From Erythrophleum ivorense (lineage: Eukaryota > Streptophyta > Magnoliopsida > Fabales > Fabaceae), in assembly GCA_026724425.1 (NCBI GenBank), contig JAIUCV010000003.1, positions 65,587,088 to 65,651,087 of the forward strand: DNA of 64,000 nt. The letters run 5' to 3'. Under the pieces are notes generated by a model. It was not told the origin of the DNA and did no database searches. It worked only from the letters and a program-made list of their open reading frames with translations. Below are positions 61,395-64,000 of this stretch, piece after piece. How positions within the stretch are numbered: the stretch's first letter is position 1; the number at the start of each line of letters is the position of its first letter. A program made the translations under genes and the position numbers.

Positions 61395-64000
61395 TTATCT
61401 TATGGCATTTTTTTCTTTAATTTTGACAAAAATGTTTACGTAAAAGTTAATAAGATAAATAGCTTAATTGTTCGAGGTATATTTTACTTATATCTTAAAT
61501 GATTTTATAGTTTTTAGTGAATAGTTTTAATTTTAAAATGTTAACTTAATAATAGCTTTAAAATATTGTAAAACCATTCAGGATATAAGTGAAATATACA
61601 TGTAATAATAAACTTGTTCATTGTTCTAACATTTTACATAATTATTTTTTTAAAATTTCGGATGTAAAATACTACAAAATGATTAAACAATAATTAGACA
61701 AACCATAAAAAAGTTTTAAATAATACACTTTAAATCAAGCCACTTTGATTTCGAGTCAAATCAAGGGGAATAACTATAATTTATCCCAAAACATTGCACA
61801 TATAAATTTGGTTATAAAATTCATCGATATGTTTCAAATTGATTGTTGTAACTTCAAGAAAAATTTGTGCTTATCGTTAATGCTATTGTAAATAAGACAA
61901 ATAATATAATTATCCAACATGTTCATTAAATATATGCATAGAAATTATACCGTTCGTTAACAAGTCAAGTGAAATTCACTAAATTAGAAAATACCATATT
62001 GTGAGTAAAATTTTAAAATTTTTGTCTAATATACATATTAAGCAAAGAAACAATATTAACTCTTTCTTTGTTGGTATATGTAGAACGTTGAATGAAGAGA
62101 TAGATTCCTACTGAATTGTGAAAATCAGGTAGAAATATGTTATTAGGGATGGCAAATTAAAAAAAAAAATTATTTGTAGCTTTTATAAGTTTATAGACTT
62201 GAAAACATGTTATAATGAATGAAACGTCAACAAAAATAAACTTTCTAAAATTAAAGCAAAATATTAGCTTAAGGATTTTATTTTCAAGACCATTTTATGA
62301 TATATTTTTTTTAAAGCGCTTCTTTAAAATGGTGGGATCGTTACTTGGTTATGGTAGAGAAATTCCTCCCTCCACCAAAAATAAATAAATAAACTAAAAA
62401 AATAAATTAATTCAAGAGTGATTTGGTACATTATTATATAAAATATCATGATATTTAAATTTTTATTTTGATATAATTATTGAAAGCTAACACAAAATAT
62501 CTTAAATATCTTTAACATTTAAAACATTAAAATAAAAATATTAGTGTATTACACTTTTTTAAAATAAATGAGTAAATTACCAAACCTTTGAGGTTTGACT
62601 GAATTATAGATTCATCTCTTGTTTTAAAAATCACATTCAGCTCTCTTTTTCACAAAAAATAAATTGGAGATGAAACATTTGAAATATATATCAAGATGTC
62701 AAGGAAATTGATGAGTGGATTTGTTAAATAAGAATGATATCAAATATAATTTAGTCAAATATTAGAAGAAGTTAGCGTAAGTTACTCAATAAATAATAAA
62801 GCTGCTAGAGTAGAGTGGCAAAATGAGGGGAAAAAACATCTAATAGGAAGAACTTAGAATTGGAAAGACTAAGAATTATGCTAAAGGGAGCTTGAACTCT
62901 TAATCATTTGATTGTCTTGAGATTTATAATAAATAGAATTAGATTTAAATATAATTTTTTTTATAATATTTTATTAGCATACAAAGATTTTGAAATACAA
63001 GAGTGAAGGACAAATGTAGTGCAATTAAGGAAATATTTATAGGAATTAAAATAAATAGAATAGAATAGATGAAAAAAATTGTATTTTTATTTCAAAAAAT
63101 TAATAAAAAAGATATATTATTAAATAATGATAAAAAAATATAAATTAAGGAATTGTTTGATATATAAAATATTGTGTATAAAAATAAAATAAAATAATAT
63201 AGATATTATGCAAAAATTTTATTATTTATTTATTTATTTATTTTGGCTACTAATCAAGTCGAAAGAGCAGTGGATGGTAGTCTCTAGTAGGGCTGTACAT
63301 AGGCCGAACCAGATATCTAATAGGCCTGATGCCCTACTCGATTAAGACATTGAGCTTATTTTTATGCCCATAATCCGGCCCGACCTGGCCCGAACAAATC
63401 TAATTCTAGGGCAAGTTAGGGCGGATTAAGGTCGCCCGGACTTTTTTTTTATTTTTTAATAAATTGATATTTGTAATATAAAAATATCTTTTTATAGACT
63501 CATAAGTATATATTTCAAAACAATAAACCTTTAGAATTCTTATATTTTTATTAGTAATAAAAAATAATAGCATAATTAGCCTTAAGTAAATATGTGTATT
63601 TTCGTTATTTAACAAAAGAAATGTCAAAAAATATACACATCAAAAATAATTAAAAAACAAGAAAGGTTTGTGTAAGTAATAAAAATTATAATATGTAAAA
63701 AAAATAAGATAAAATAAGAATTATATATATATATATATAAGATAGTAAGATATTAATAATTTAAAAAAATAATTATTATAATAAATTGGGTAAAATATAC
63801 TCTCATTTATAATTTAAATATAATTTTTTTAAAAATTTTATTTATTTATATTTTTAACTTAACTCAATTCAATCAATTAGATCCGATTAGAACGAGATTG
63901 GGCATATGAGCCGTAGCTTCTAGAGCGGGGGATTGCGTGGGTTAAATAAATCAGAGCATCAGGCAATCACGCACGTGCCTCTATACTTTATACCTTGTTG
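61395..64000. other. AT-rich terminal region without recognised genes
   Basis: Contains long A/T tracts and a (TA)n run near 63724-63740. A GC-richer stretch at about 63285-63440 has words such as AGGCCGAACC and CCGGCCCGACCTGGCCCG, which occur in many plant genomes at the ends of dispersed repeats. I see no coding frame of interest. Confidence 0.5.
63285..63440. repeat. Dispersed-repeat fragment
   Basis: GGGCTGTACATAGGCCGAAC followed by CCGGCCCGACCTGGCCCG. The style is that of plant dispersed DNA-transposon termini. No inverted partner or target duplication was found within the window. Confidence 0.4.

Noticed and set aside
1..64000. CRISPR arrays, bacterial operons or ribosomal RNA genes
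   Set aside because: The window is plant nuclear DNA. No regularly spaced repeats, ribosome-binding sites with polycistronic frames, or rRNA sequences are seen.

Overview
The window is nuclear DNA of a flowering plant, most likely a eudicot. It is strongly AT-rich between genes, its genes have many GT-AG introns, and it carries plant-specific families: a DYW-type PPR protein, HEN1, germin-like proteins and a Root_cap protein. TA and GA microsatellites, small inverted-repeat (MITE-like) elements and a tRNA-derived SINE add to this picture. The sequence alone does not identify the species.

The left half (1-28.4 kb) is a housekeeping block. It starts with the 3' part of HEN1 (small-RNA 2'-O-methyltransferase; its 5' end lies outside). 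An intronless DYW PPR gene on the minus strand follows, then a 14-exon histidinol dehydrogenase gene for histidine synthesis on the plus strand. Next come UTP6, an SSU-processome HAT-repeat protein, and a PP2C phosphatase, both on the minus strand. I rebuilt the exons of the multi-exon genes by joining reading frames at splice sites; the coding lengths close in frame (HDH 491 aa, UTP6 657 aa, PP2C 366 aa). Several introns hold identifiable insertions: a SINE with a 17-bp target duplication in UTP6, a TAA-flanked MITE in HDH, and inverted-repeat elements in HEN1 and UTP6.

The middle (29.8-33.0 kb) holds the most unusual structure: a PIF/Harbinger transposon with a disabled transposase, fused head-to-head to a second, 5'-truncated copy of itself. 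The two arms of about 1.14 kb are nearly identical and are separated by a loop of about 0.69 kb. A transcript crossing it would fold into a long hairpin, the kind of locus that can produce transposon-silencing small RNAs. A degraded relative lies at 59.5-61.4 kb.

Next is an 11-exon gene (34.4-40.3 kb) for a 373-aa type I membrane protein. Its C-terminal tail closely resembles that of the animal V-ATPase accessory protein ATP6AP2. A gene for a secreted Cys-rich/Pro-rich Root_cap protein follows (42.2-44.2 kb).

The right third holds two germin-like genes in a tandem segmental duplication of about 3 kb (44.8-47.8 and 56.0-59.1 kb), separated by AT-rich DNA with an F-box-type pseudogene. One copy carries a small element with a 9-bp target duplication, and the other preserves the matching empty site, so this insertion came after the duplication. 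The last 2.6 kb is AT-rich and shows only a repeat fragment.
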